Shown: positions 17,774 through 27,174 of the stretch, piece after piece
Position numbering within the stretch: the first letter of the stretch is position 1
How the letters are laid out: every line of letters starts with the position of its first letter
NCBI RefSeq assembly: GCF_022370755.2
Contig: NZ_CP092364.2
Coordinates: forward strand, 5,642,001-5,706,000
Source of the DNA: Mycolicibacterium goodii
Lineage (GTDB): Bacteria; Actinomycetota; Actinomycetes; Mycobacteriales; Mycobacteriaceae
DNA length: 64,000 nucleotides
Reading direction: 5' to 3'
Notes under the pieces: model-generated
Told to the model about the DNA's origin: nothing
Seen by the model: only the letters and a program-made list of their open reading frames with translations
Databases searched by the model: none
Position numbers and translations under genes: made by a program

Positions 17774-18097
17774 ATGTACGACCAACTGCTGGCCAATCTG
17801 GCGATCCTGGTGCTGGCCGGGTTCGTCGGTTTCGCCGTGATCTCCAAGGTGCCCAACACCTTGCACACGCCCCTGATGTCGGGGACCAACGCCATCCACG
17901 GCATCGTGGTGCTCGGCGCACTGATCGTGCTGGGGGATCTACCCGCCGACGCATCGTGGGGCGTGCGCATCATCGCATTCGTCGCGCTCGTCTTCGGCAC
18001 GCTCAACGTGATCGGCGGCTTCCTCGTGACCGACCGCATGCTCGGCATGTTCAAGACCCGTAAGCCCGGACCCCGGGAAGCCGAGGCCGCCAAATGA
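17774..18097 (+). CDS. pntAB: NAD(P) transhydrogenase alpha subunit, part 2 (membrane)
   Basis: This 107-residue protein supplies the N-terminal membrane helices of domain II. It shows hydrophobic segments NLAILVLAGFVGFAVIS, GIVVLGALIVLG and a third helix around IIAFVALVFGTLNVIGGFLV, with a basic tail. HTPLMSGTNAIHGIV is the conserved loop shared by transhydrogenases. Its stop overlaps the pntB start (ATGA), as expected for stoichiometric membrane subunits. Confidence 0.94.
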   Translation: MYDQLLANLAILVLAGFVGFAVISKVPNTLHTPLMSGTNAIHGIVVLGALIVLGDLPADASWGVRIIAFVALVFGTLNVIGGFLVTDRMLGMFKTRKPGPREAEAAK

Positions 18098-19527
18098 ACC
18101 ACCTCGTCACCGCGCTCTACATCGCGGCGTTCGCCCTCTTCATCCTCGGCCTGTCCGGGCTGACCGGACCCAAGACCGCCGTGCGCGGCAACCTGATCGC
18201 CGCGGCCGGCATGGGATTGGCGGTCGTCGCGACGCTGATCAAGGTCCGCGACACCGCCACGGTGAACTGGGTGCTGATCGTCGTCGGGTTGGTCCTCGGC
18301 GTCGTGCTCGGCGTCCCGCCGGCCAAGAAGACCAAGATGACCGCGATGCCGCAGTTGGTCGCGCTGTTCAACGGCGTCGGCGGCGGTACCGTCGCCCTGA
18401 TCGCGTGGGCGGAGTTCATCGAGACCGGTGGTTTCGGTCACTTCACGCCCGATCAGTCGCCGACCGTCGCGCTGGTGGTCGGATCGCTGTTCGCCGCGAT
18501 CATCGGCTCGGTGTCGTTCTGGGGGTCGCTCGTCGCGTATCTCAAGCTGCAGGAATCGATTCCGAAGAACATCGAGAAGGCGCTGGTCCGCTCGGCCAAG
18601 GTGTTCCAGACGTCCAATGTGGTACTGCTGCTGGGGGCGATCGGGACCGCTGTGTACATCGGGCTGCACGCCGGCACGGGCAACCCGGGCTGGCTGATCG
18701 TGATCGTGCTGCTGCTCGCCGGGATCATGGGGCTGTTCGTGGTGTTCCCCATCGGCGGCGCGGACATGCCGGTGGTGATCTCACTGCTGAACGCCCTGAC
18801 CGGATTGTCTGCTGCCGCAGCCGGTTTGGCCCTCAACAACACCGCAATGATCGTGGCGGGCATGATCGTCGGCGCCTCCGGGTCCATCCTGACCAACCTG
18901 ATGGCCGTCGCGATGAACCGGTCCATCCCGGCCATCGTGTTCGGGTCCTTCGGGGCAAGCGGTGACACCGCCGCGGTGGCCGGAGGGGAGCAGGGCACCG
19001 CCAAGGCGACCTCGGCGGCCGACGCCGCGATCCAGATGGCCTACGCCAACCAGGTCATCGTCGTGCCCGGCTACGGTCTGGCCGTCGCGCAGGCCCAGCA
19101 TGCCGTGAAGGACATGGCGTCGATCCTGGAGTCCAAGGGCGTCGAGGTGAAGTACGCGATCCATCCGGTGGCGGGCCGCATGCCCGGACACATGAACGTG
19201 CTGCTGGCCGAGGCCGACGTCGCCTACGACGCCATGAAGGAAATGGACGACGTGAACGGCGAATTCGCGCGCACCGACGTCACGCTGGTGATCGGGGCCA
19301 ACGACGTCACCAACCCCGCGGCGCGCAACGACCCGTCGAGCCCGATCCACGGGATGCCCATCCTCAACGTCGACGAGTCCAAGTCGGTGATCGTGCTGAA
19401 GCGCTCGATGTCCTCGGGTTATGCGGGGATCGAGAACCCGCTGTTCTTCCTCAACCACACCTCGATGCTGTTCGGGGATGCCAAGAAGTCAGTCGGCGAA
19501 GTCATCGAGGAACTCAAGGCACTGTGA
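18094..19527 (+). CDS. pntB: NAD(P) transhydrogenase beta subunit
   Basis: PntB contributes the remaining domain II helices and the NADP(H)-binding domain III. The 477-residue protein has about nine hydrophobic helices, then from about residue 310 the nucleotide-binding domain. That domain carries [53 protein letters not shown] and [17 protein letters not shown]. It overlaps pntAB by four bases at its start and the ThiC-like gene by four bases at its end. NADH from formate oxidation could be converted to NADPH here. Confidence 0.95.
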   Translation: MNHLVTALYIAAFALFILGLSGLTGPKTAVRGNLIAAAGMGLAVVATLIKVRDTATVNWVLIVVGLVLGVVLGVPPAKKTKMTAMPQLVALFNGVGGGTVALIAWAEFIETGGFGHFTPDQSPTVALVVGSLFAAIIGSVSFWGSLVAYLKLQESIPKNIEKALVRSAKVFQTSNVVLLLGAIGTAVYIGLHAGTGNPGWLIVIVLLLAGIMGLFVVFPIGGADMPVVISLLNALTGLSAAAAGLALNNTAMIVAGMIVGASGSILTNLMAVAMNRSIPAIVFGSFGASGDTAAVAGGEQGTAKATSAADAAIQMAYANQVIVVPGYGLAVAQAQHAVKDMASILESKGVEVKYAIHPVAGRMPGHMNVLLAEADVAYDAMKEMDDVNGEFARTDVTLVIGANDVTNPAARNDPSSPIHGMPILNVDESKSVIVLKRSMSSGYAGIENPLFFLNHTSMLFGDAKKSVGEVIEELKAL

Positions 19528-20951
19528 GTGCTGCGACCCACCGTCCCGGTCCGGCCCCGGAGGGCTCGGACCGGGACACCGGTGTCCCCACCGGCCCCAT
19601 ACCGGGAAGCTCCAAGTGCTACCGCGATCCCGCAGGCGCACCCGGCGGGCGCGTGCCGTTTCGGCGCGTACACCTTTCGGGCGGACGACATCTGGATCTC
19701 TACGACGCGTCGGGTCCTTACACCGAGGCCGACACCGTCGCCGATCTGACCGTCGGACTACCCTCGCGCCCCGGCATGGTGACCGACCGCGGTACCCAGT
19801 TGCAGCGGGCCCGCGACGGCGTCGTCACCAGCGAGATGGCCTTCGTCGCGGCTCGGGAAGGACTGCGCCCCAAGGTGGTACGCGACGAGGTGGCCGCAGG
19901 CCACGCCGTCCTACCGGCCAACCATCATCACCCCGAGAGCGAGCCGATGATCATCGGCAGGGCCTTTCGGGTCAAGGTCAATGCCGGCATCGCCCCGTCG
20001 CCGGCCGGCACGATCGGCGACATGGTCCGGGCGATCCGATGGGGCGCGGACCTCGTGATGGACCTGTCGAACACCGACACTGACCGGGTGCTGCGCAATA
20101 TGCCGGTGCCGGTGGGTACGGTGCCGCTGTACCAGGCCCTGGACCGACTGGATGGCGACGTGGCGGCACTGACCTGGGAGGCGTTCTGCGCCACCGTGGT
20201 CGAGCAGGCCGACACGGGTGTCGACTACATGACGGTGCACGCCGGCCTGCGCCGTGAACACCTGTCCCTCGCCGCGGGGCGGGTCAGCGGCATCGTCAGC
20301 CGTGGTGGCGGCATCATGGCCGACTGGTGCCTGCTGCATCGCGCTGAATCGTTCCTGTACACACATTTCGACCAGCTGTGCGAAATCCTGGCGCGCTACG
20401 ACGTCACACTGTCCCTGGGCGCCGCCCTACAGCCCGGCTCGATCGCCGACGCCAACGACGCAGCACAGATCGCCGAGCTGCGCACCCTGGGCGAGCTCGC
20501 CCGGTTCGCACGCGAGCGCGGCGTGCAGGTGATGGTCGAAGGCCCGGGGCGGGTGCCGATGCACAAGATCCCCGACAGCGTGCGGCTGCACCAGCAGCTG
20601 TGTCGCAACGCGCCGTCGTACACCGTCGGCCCGTTCACCACCGACATCACTTCCGACCGCGACCACACCGCGGCGGTGATCGGCGCCGCCGTCGCCGCCC
20701 AGGCCGGTGTCTCGATGCTGTGGTGCCTGCCCGAACCCGCGTGCCTGCGTGAGACGGTCATCGCCCACAAGCTCGCGGCCCACACCGCCGATCTGGCCAA
20801 AGGACACCCGCACGCGCGCGAGCACGACAACGCGATGTCCCGCGCACGCTTCGAGTTGAACTGCCGCGACCGTCTCGCTCTCTCGCCCGACCCCGACGCC
20901 GCGTTCACCGGGGCAGATCACTTCGCGCCGCTCTACCAGCCGTTTCCCTGA
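19524..20951 (+). CDS. ThiC paralogue lacking the iron-sulphur motif
   Basis: The 475-residue protein follows ThiC (phosphomethylpyrimidine synthase) over most of its length: [121 protein letters not shown]. The classical C-terminal CxxCxxxxC cluster motif, which carries the radical-SAM [4Fe-4S] centre, is absent. The protein ends [14 protein letters not shown] instead. The loop normally reading HLGLPNRDDVK is also missing and NANIG is NAGIA. Thiamine synthesis is therefore unlikely. GTG 19524 overlaps pntB by four bases, so it is made with the transhydrogenase. The activity is unknown. Confidence 0.85.
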   Translation: MSAATHRPGPAPEGSDRDTGVPTGPIPGSSKCYRDPAGAPGGRVPFRRVHLSGGRHLDLYDASGPYTEADTVADLTVGLPSRPGMVTDRGTQLQRARDGVVTSEMAFVAAREGLRPKVVRDEVAAGHAVLPANHHHPESEPMIIGRAFRVKVNAGIAPSPAGTIGDMVRAIRWGADLVMDLSNTDTDRVLRNMPVPVGTVPLYQALDRLDGDVAALTWEAFCATVVEQADTGVDYMTVHAGLRREHLSLAAGRVSGIVSRGGGIMADWCLLHRAESFLYTHFDQLCEILARYDVTLSLGAALQPGSIADANDAAQIAELRTLGELARFARERGVQVMVEGPGRVPMHKIPDSVRLHQQLCRNAPSYTVGPFTTDITSDRDHTAAVIGAAVAAQAGVSMLWCLPEPACLRETVIAHKLAAHTADLAKGHPHAREHDNAMSRARFELNCRDRLALSPDPDAAFTGADHFAPLYQPFP

Positions 20952-20992
20952 GCTTGGGGGCCGGAGCGGTCCTAAGCCTCTACAGTTCGGGT

Positions 20993-21808
20993 ATGACCGA
21001 GCATTTGCGCGTGGAAAGCTTGCACCGTTACCCCATCAAGTCGATGCTCGGTGAATCGGTCACGTCATTCGAAGTGGGCCCGGGCGGCGTCGACCGTGAC
21101 CGGCACCTGGCGTTCGTCGACCAGGAGACCGGGCGGGTGGCGAGCGCCAAGCAGGCACGGCTGTGGCGCAATCTTCTGAAGTGCCAGGCCCGCATCGAGG
21201 GCGGGCGCGTGCAGGTGCGCCTGCCCGACGGCTCCGAGACCTCTCCCGAGGACGACGACTTCGACGACGTGTTCTCCACCTTGCTCGCGCGTCCCGTACG
21301 CCTGCTCACCAGCCGCCCCGAGGGCGCGAGCCTCGAACGTGCCGATCCCGAACAGGTGCTCATGGCCGGGCTCGACGCCGAGGTGGACGCACCCCTGCTG
21401 GAGATCGCCGAAGCGACGCCGGGGGACTCGTTCGTCGATCTCGCTCCCCTGCACGTGATCACCACCGCGACGCTGGACCAGATCGGCACCGAGGCGGCGC
21501 GCTACCGGCCCAACGTCGTCATCGCGACGCCACCGGGTTACCCGCCATACTCCGAGAACGACTGGACGGAGCGGGTGTTCACGCTCGGCGGTGTGCAGCT
21601 GAAGGCCATGGGGCCGACACCGCGATGCGTGATTCCGACACTCGAGCACGGCGATCTCGATCGCGCGCAGCACGCGCTGCGGACCCCGGCCGCCGAGAAC
21701 CGCGTCGAGTCCTTTGGTCTCGGCGAACTTCCCTGTGCGGGCGCGTATCTCGAGGTGCTCAGTGAGGGCACGATCCGGGTCGGCGACCCGTTCGGTCCGG
21801 CGTCCTAA
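20993..21808 (+). CDS. MOSC-domain protein
   Basis: The 271-residue protein has an N-terminal beta-barrel (LRVESLHRYPIKSMLGESVTSFEVGPGGVDRDR, residues 4-36) and a C-terminal MOSC domain. The conserved cysteine lies in GPTPRCVIPTL. YPIKSMLGE is the family hallmark. MOSC proteins transfer sulphur or bind molybdenum cofactor; mARC-like members reduce N-hydroxylated compounds. A role with the molybdenum formate dehydrogenase is possible but not shown. ATG 20993 has no clear ribosome site, and TACAGT at 20981-20986 suggests a leaderless transcript. The stop overlaps that of the convergent TetR gene. Confidence 0.85.
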   Translation: MTEHLRVESLHRYPIKSMLGESVTSFEVGPGGVDRDRHLAFVDQETGRVASAKQARLWRNLLKCQARIEGGRVQVRLPDGSETSPEDDDFDDVFSTLLARPVRLLTSRPEGASLERADPEQVLMAGLDAEVDAPLLEIAEATPGDSFVDLAPLHVITTATLDQIGTEAARYRPNVVIATPPGYPPYSENDWTERVFTLGGVQLKAMGPTPRCVIPTLEHGDLDRAQHALRTPAAENRVESFGLGELPCAGAYLEVLSEGTIRVGDPFGPAS

Positions 21809-22395
21809 TCGCTCTGCGGTGACGACGAGTCTCGAAGCACATTCTGCACGACAGAGGTCATGAAGGCCTCATCCACCGGTTCACCGGTGATGAGAAGACG
21901 ATAGGTGATCATCGCGACGACGGCGGCGGCGAGCATGTCCGGGTCGCGGTCTGGGCTGATGCCACCGCGGGTCTGCTCCCGCTCGATCGCCACCCGAACC
22001 GCGGTGGCACGTGGTCGCATGATCCGGCGGTGAACGGCGGCGGCGAGGTCCGCGTCGTGGGGCAGTACCGGTACTAGTCCGGCGAAAATGTTGAATTTCG
22101 CGCTGCGCGCGCCGTTCTCGTCAAGCAATGAGATGAGATCACCGACCAGATCACCGGTGTCGTCCGGGACCGCAGGCGGTTCCTCCCGCAGACTTTCGAC
22201 GGCCTCGACCACCAGTTGCGCCTTCGACGGCCACCTCCGGTACATCGTCGCCTTGCTGACACCGGCGCGCGCCGCCACGACGTCGGTGGTCATCCGCTCG
22301 TAGCCCGTCTCTCCCAGCACCGCGAGCGTGGCTTGCAGGATCGCGACGTCGCGGGTGCCATCGCGCTTGCGTCCGGGGCGGGTGGATTCGGGCAC
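21805..22395 (-). CDS. TetR-family transcriptional regulator
   Basis: The 196-residue repressor has an N-terminal TetR helix-turn-helix (ILQATLAVLGETGYERMTTDVVAARAGVSKATMYRRW over residues 18-54) and a divergent helical ligand domain. GTG 22395 gives the normal family length; the frame continues upstream to 22533 across the intergenic region and is not supported. It is divergent from the aldo/keto reductase with a 92-base gap containing a long palindrome, so it probably represses itself and that gene. The ligand is unknown. Confidence 0.87.
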   Translation of the reverse strand: MPESTRPGRKRDGTRDVAILQATLAVLGETGYERMTTDVVAARAGVSKATMYRRWPSKAQLVVEAVESLREEPPAVPDDTGDLVGDLISLLDENGARSAKFNIFAGLVPVLPHDADLAAAVHRRIMRPRATAVRVAIEREQTRGGISPDRDPDMLAAAVVAMITYRLLITGEPVDEAFMTSVVQNVLRDSSSPQSD

Positions 22396-22404
22396 ACCTG
22401 GATA

Positions 22405-22434
22405 GTACTTGTCAGTTTCGAAACTAACTAGTAC
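22405..22434. promoter_or_regulatory. TetR operator candidate
   Basis: A 30-bp imperfect palindrome (26 of 30 positions symmetrical) is centred on AGTTTCGAAACT at 22414-22425, with outer GTAC ends. It lies 10 bases upstream of the TetR start and 54 bases upstream of the aldo/keto reductase. Confidence 0.7.
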
Positions 22435-22487
22435 CGTATTGGGCGCCCCCGCTCCCGAGCCGTCACGGGCGCTTCGAAGGAGGAATC

Positions 22488-23519
22488 GTGGACTATCGCA
22501 AACTCGGCCGCACTGGCCTCGACATCTCGCCAATCTGTCTGGGGGCCATGGGCTTCGGGCCGCCCGGCCGCGGCCATCCCGCGTGGACGCTCGATGAGCC
22601 GGCCAGCCGCGACCTCATCAAGCACGCGATCGAGGCCGGGATCAACTTCTTCGACACGGCGAACTTCTACTCGTTCGGTGGCAGCGAGGAGTTCCTCGGC
22701 CGGGCCATCAAGGACTTCGCCGACCGGGACAGCGTCGTCATCGCAACCAAGGTGCGCGTGCCGATGCGGTCGGGTCCGAACGCCGGTGGACTGTCACGCA
22801 AGGCGATCATGACCGAGATCGATCACAGCCTGCGCCGCCTCGGCGTCGACCACATCGACCTCTATCAGATCCACCGGATCGATCAGGAGACCCCGTGGGA
22901 GGAAACCCTGGAGACACTCGACGATCTGGTGCGGGCCGGCAAGGTCAGGTACCTCGGCGCCTCGTCGATGAAAGCGTGGGAGTTCTCGAAAGCGCTTCAC
23001 CTGCAAAAGGCCAACGGATGGGCACGATTTGTGTCGATGCAGGACAACTACAACCTCGTCAACCGCGAAGAGGAACGCGAGATGCTGCCGTTGTGCGCCG
23101 ATGAAGGCGTATCGACCATCGTGTACAGCCCGCTGGCCCGCGGTCGCCTGGCGCGGCCCTGGGGTCAGCAGACCGCACGCTCGGCGGCCGAACCCTACGT
23201 CGAGATGCTCTTTCAGGGAACCGAAGACAGCGACCGCAGGATCGTCGAAGCCGTCGCCGACGTCGCCCGTGAACGCGGTGTCAGCCAGGCCCAGATCGCC
23301 CTGGCGTGGCTGCGCCGGAATCCGGTTGTCGCGGCGCCGATCGTCGGAGCACTCGAACCGCGCCACATCGACGACGCGGTCGCGTCACTGTCGATCGCAC
23401 TCACCGATGACGAGGCCGCGCGGATGGAAGCGCCCTACACGCCCCGCGAGGACCCGCAGGCCGTCTCCGACCCGGCGGAGCTGAACCGGCGGCTTCAAGC
23501 GATCGGCGTCTCGCTGTAG
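22488..23519 (+). CDS. Aldo/keto reductase
   Basis: This 343-residue NADPH-dependent oxidoreductase has the (beta/alpha)8 barrel of the AKR superfamily. It opens MDYRKLGRTGLDISPICLGAMGFG (first 20 or so residues). The catalytic tetrad is visible as Asp and Tyr in FFDTANFYSFGGSEEFLG, Lys in VIATKVRV and His in LYQIHRID. The nucleotide-binding end includes SMQDNYNLVNREEE and VVAAPIVGALEPRH. GTG 22488 follows GAAGGAGGA. It is divergent from the TetR gene and probably regulated by it. The substrate is unknown. Confidence 0.92.
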   Translation: MDYRKLGRTGLDISPICLGAMGFGPPGRGHPAWTLDEPASRDLIKHAIEAGINFFDTANFYSFGGSEEFLGRAIKDFADRDSVVIATKVRVPMRSGPNAGGLSRKAIMTEIDHSLRRLGVDHIDLYQIHRIDQETPWEETLETLDDLVRAGKVRYLGASSMKAWEFSKALHLQKANGWARFVSMQDNYNLVNREEEREMLPLCADEGVSTIVYSPLARGRLARPWGQQTARSAAEPYVEMLFQGTEDSDRRIVEAVADVARERGVSQAQIALAWLRRNPVVAAPIVGALEPRHIDDAVASLSIALTDDEAARMEAPYTPREDPQAVSDPAELNRRLQAIGVSL

Positions 23520-23664
23520 CGACGACGCGTCCACGCGCGGCCCTTGTACGCCTGGGGTGTGACGTTTCGGGTGCTTCCCGCGGGGTTGTCCCCAGAGCTG
23601 TTTTCGTCCACAGGTTGGCATCGCCGGGTTTTCGGGTGGTGTCGGGGCCGGTAAGTTCGAACCC

Positions 23665-24926
23665 ATGTTCGATGGGTCGTTGGCCGAGATCGCCGAGCTT
23701 GCCGCGCTCGATGACGCCGAACTGCAGACCCACGCCCGCGCATGGGCCCAGGTCGAAGCCGCCGCCTGCGCCCGCAAGCACGCGGTGATGGCCGAGCTGT
23801 TCATCCGCCGCACCCACACCGACGACGCCGACGAGCGGCGCTGGTGGTTCGTCGACCCCGAAGCCGCCGTCGGCGCCCAACGCGGAGTCGCGCTGCGCGA
23901 CCGGCTGCCCAAGGTCAACGACATCTTCGCCGCCGGGCTGATCAGCGAGCAGCTCGTGCGCAACATCTGCTGGAGCACCATGCTGATGCTCGAGCCCGAC
24001 AAACTCGCCGCCATCGATGCCGAGCTGGCCGCCCAGATCACCGGCTGGGGCCGCCTGACCCAAAAACAGATCGACAACACCATCGACGATCTGATCCTCA
24101 AACACGACCCGGGCGCCTTCGGCCGCGGCCGCGCCAGCCGCCGCAGCCGCTACTTCGACATCGGCTCACCCGGCGACGCCCCCGGCGTGCTGTCGGTCAA
24201 CGGCCGCCTCGATGCCCCCGTGGGTGCCGCCTTCGACGCCCTGCTCACCGAGCTGGCCCACGCGGTGTGCCCCGAGGATCCCCGCACCCTCGATCAGCGC
24301 CGCCACGACGCGATCAACGCCATCCTCACCGGCACCACCCTGGCATGCCGCTGCGAGGACCCCGACTGCGCCCGCGGCCGCGAACACCCCCCACGCGGCC
24401 ACCTCGTCCTCCACGCCATCGCGCCCCAATCCACCGTCACCGCCGCCCAGGAGGCCGCCGCTGCGGCCACTGGTGCCCGCGCCCAGTCCGATGATGCACA
24501 CGCCGAACCCACCGCAACCACCCCAGAAGACGCCGAAACCGATTGTGACGCAGAATCTGTGACGGTCACCGAGTGCACCGAGTCCAGCAGCGATACCCCC
24601 TCGGCGTTTGCCGCTCCGGCCGGCGATGCACTCGATCACCTGCCGCCGGCGGTGCTGTTCGGCGGCGGGGTGCTGCCGGCGTACGCGCTGGCCGAGATCA
24701 TCAACGCCGCCACCGTACGGCCGGTGTTCCACCCCGGCGATGCCCCACCCCAGGACCGCTACACCCCGTCACGAGCCCTGGCCGACTACGTGCGCTGCCG
24801 CGACCTGATATGCCGGTTCCCCGGATGTGACAAACCCGCCGACCGCTGCGACATCGACCACACCGTGCCGTATCCAGCGGGCCCGACGCATGCCTCAAAC
24901 CTGAAGTGTCTGTGCCGCTTTCATCA
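23665..24926 (+). pseudogene. 13E12-family HNH endonuclease-like protein, 5' part, disrupted by element insertion
   Basis: The frame starts at ATG 23665 and encodes a DUF222/13E12 repeat-family protein. It has a helical N-terminal domain, a Cys-rich insertion (ACRCEDPDCARG), an acidic linker and the HNH core (CRDLICRFPGCDKPADRCDIDHTVPYPAGPTHASNLKC spans about residues 374-411). Native sequence stops at CRFH, where the element begins at the CATCA core. The open frame runs on into the element to 25095, adding 56 foreign residues antisense to the subtilase gene. Joining 24926 to 35338 restores HHLLKTFW and a 528-residue protein. Confidence 0.92.
24922..24926. other. Left attachment-site core (attL)
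   Basis: CATCA at the junction of the 13E12 gene and the element is repeated at 35333-35337. Host sequence (CGCTTT before) changes to element sequence (ACAACTAGCC after) here. A short core is typical of large serine integrases. Confidence 0.8.
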
Positions 24927-24966
24927 ACAACTAGCCGAACAGCACTTCACGGCTCACGGGACGAGA

Positions 24967-27171
24967 TCAGGTTGTCACCGGAATCTCGATCGCTGGATTC
25001 AGCACTTCAAGCTGGCTTGCGTAGGTCGTCACCACACGGTTGTAGAGATCGGGCGTGCGGGGACAAGAGATGGAGACGACGAGCGCATAATTTAATTCGT
25101 CTGCAGACTGAATCGTCGATCCGCCTTCTCGCGCGTTGTAGTGGATGTCAAAAGACGGACGCAGTAGCGAGCTTGACTGAAATCGCTGACGATGGTGAAG
25201 AGTCGTCTCCCACTTATGCGCATCAGCGCGAAGCTCATCCTCATGCATATAGTCGGAGCGCTTGAAGAACGACTTGCTTTGCGGGTTCACCGCGTCGTCG
25301 TCCTTGAACTTCTCCGCGTGGGGCCTGAACACAACCTCCAAGCCCGCCTGCGTGTAGTTCCCTGGGTCTTGAGGATCGACCGGTGCAAAAAAGCAAAAGG
25401 TCGCGGCAATCTCGACCATGCCCTTGATGTCTCCGTCAGGCAATGGCAATCGGGCCCGCATCCATCCGCCTGGCCGCAAGCGGCTCTGATACACGACTCG
25501 CACGACGCCGTCGGGGCATACCACCACGTCGTCGAGCGTTCGCGAAACTTTTCCCCAGCCCACGTCGGCTCGATCGTGGTGGTCGTGTCGGTGGGCAGTG
25601 TTGACTAAGAGCGCTTTCAAAGCCACCGGGGTCAAAAACTCACCGAAATGCGCACGGACACCGGTCGCAAGCCGGAGGGTCGCGGGAGCAGCGAAACTTG
25701 TGCCCTGAGTTTGCTCCACCGCGGGTGCGTCTTCGCCATAAACGTAGAACGGCTCCCGGTCTCCACCACCGAAGTTGACTACGTCGGGCTTCACGATGCC
25801 GGGCGAGCGGCCGGGGCCTACGGAACTGTAGTCGGCTCTCTCCCAATCCGAAGTCCAACTGTCCGCAGCCCCGACTGCCAGACTGTTGACAGAGTCGCTC
25901 GGGACCTGGATTCGAGCATTGCCAGATGCCCGGTCACGACGGCCCGTGTTACCCACTGCAACCGATGCCAACATCGATCCCGTGGACCAAATTTCGTCAA
26001 GCTTTGCAGTCCAGACGTGAACATCGTCGTCCTCGACGGGTAGCGACGGACCAATGCTGAGGTTCACGAATTCGTATGGCCGCTGTTCCAAGACCCTCAC
26101 GATCCGCTCGAGAACGTCGAACAGCTCCAGCGGATCGCTGTGCGCTTCAAGATCGAGAACGCGATAGTTGTGCACTCGTGTGTACGGCTGCGTCGGCGTG
26201 GTCCCCGGTACCAACGGTCCAAAAAGCAACGCTGAGGTCACGGCATGCCCATGATCAAGGTAGTCCGGTACGGGTGTGCCGATTCCAGCCGGTTCGTGTG
26301 CGTCAACCCATCGCGACATTTCCGAGTCGACGAACCCTCCGTCGAAGACTGCGACCGACACGTTGGGATCAACCGGGTCGAGGTCGGGCAGCGGGCAGGC
26401 CGGGACGTTGGCGGGCATCGACCGTTCGATCGGGCCAAGCTGTCGGAGCCTCGGCAACGGGCGGGCGGTTCGCACGAACGAGAAGTCCGAAAGGCTTGCG
26501 GCTACGTCAGTCGAAGCCGGGACCGGAAGAAAGCAAAGTCCGCCTACCGTAACCCGCCGGCGGACAAGCGGCTCGATGCCAAGTGATCTGGCGTATCGAT
26601 CGAAGGCCTCGACGATTGAATCGCCACGATCGACCGGCGAATGCAACACGACTTCGAGGAAGCTATCGAAAGCAGAGTCGTCACCGGGTTTGAGTCTTTC
26701 AGCCGCGGTATAGGGACGAAACGCTTCGACTCTAGCCAGCTGCTCAGGTTGATAGTGCTCAACGCCTTCTCGCCACGCGCGAAAAGCGTCGCGCTGTCCG
26801 GCAACGAACAGCTCCGTCGTCGGACGTGGAAGAGGTTCACCCTTGCGGGTCCACTTCTGGGGTGTAATCTCCGCCGGTTTACTGCCGATCGCACGCAGGG
26901 ATGTTGCGTCAAGCAACTGCTGAGGGAAGTAACTCTTTGCGATCCATTCGGGATGAAGAGTGATGACCCCTACAACTTCATCGTTTGGGCAAGCGAGCCT
27001 TGGAAGTTGGTCGAACACCGTCACCGCTTGGTCGATCATCGGCGTTAGCCGTTCGATTGCTTCATCCGTACTGTAGGCCGCCTCTTTCGAGGCCCCCGAG
27101 GTCGGGGCTGCAATGGAGTCTGCAAGTCGCTCGCCGTATCCAAGGATGAAGTTAGGTCGAGGGCTCGTCAT
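24967..27171 (-). CDS. Subtilisin-like (S8) protease, IetS-like defence component
   Basis: The 734-residue protein has an N-terminal helical region and an S8 catalytic domain with Asp277 (AVFDGGF), His307 (DHGHAV), Asn408 (AVGNTG) and Ser492 (GTSFAAP). A C-terminal beta-rich region of about 200 residues follows. There is no signal peptide, so it acts in the cytoplasm. It lies three bases after an AAA+ ATPase gene. ATPase/subtilase pairs of this kind are known as IetAS, first described on Ti plasmids and later shown to protect against phage. The ATPase probably gates or activates the protease. It ends 41 bases from attL and is less GC-rich than the neighbouring genes, suggesting recent acquisition as cargo. 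Confidence 0.85.
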   Translation of the reverse strand: MTSPRPNFILGYGERLADSIAAPTSGASKEAAYSTDEAIERLTPMIDQAVTVFDQLPRLACPNDEVVGVITLHPEWIAKSYFPQQLLDATSLRAIGSKPAEITPQKWTRKGEPLPRPTTELFVAGQRDAFRAWREGVEHYQPEQLARVEAFRPYTAAERLKPGDDSAFDSFLEVVLHSPVDRGDSIVEAFDRYARSLGIEPLVRRRVTVGGLCFLPVPASTDVAASLSDFSFVRTARPLPRLRQLGPIERSMPANVPACPLPDLDPVDPNVSVAVFDGGFVDSEMSRWVDAHEPAGIGTPVPDYLDHGHAVTSALLFGPLVPGTTPTQPYTRVHNYRVLDLEAHSDPLELFDVLERIVRVLEQRPYEFVNLSIGPSLPVEDDDVHVWTAKLDEIWSTGSMLASVAVGNTGRRDRASGNARIQVPSDSVNSLAVGAADSWTSDWERADYSSVGPGRSPGIVKPDVVNFGGGDREPFYVYGEDAPAVEQTQGTSFAAPATLRLATGVRAHFGEFLTPVALKALLVNTAHRHDHHDRADVGWGKVSRTLDDVVVCPDGVVRVVYQSRLRPGGWMRARLPLPDGDIKGMVEIAATFCFFAPVDPQDPGNYTQAGLEVVFRPHAEKFKDDDAVNPQSKSFFKRSDYMHEDELRADAHKWETTLHHRQRFQSSSLLRPSFDIHYNAREGGSTIQSADELNYALVVSISCPRTPDLYNRVVTTYASQLEVLNPAIEIPVTT

Positions 27172-27174
27172 TAT

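Noticed and set aside
19524..20951. Thiamine biosynthesis gene thiC
   Set aside because: The iron-sulphur motif needed for the reaction is missing, and no TPP riboswitch or other thiamine gene is near.
23665..25095. Intact 476-residue 13E12 protein
   Set aside because: The last 56 codons are element sequence. The native C-terminus lies at 35338-35662.
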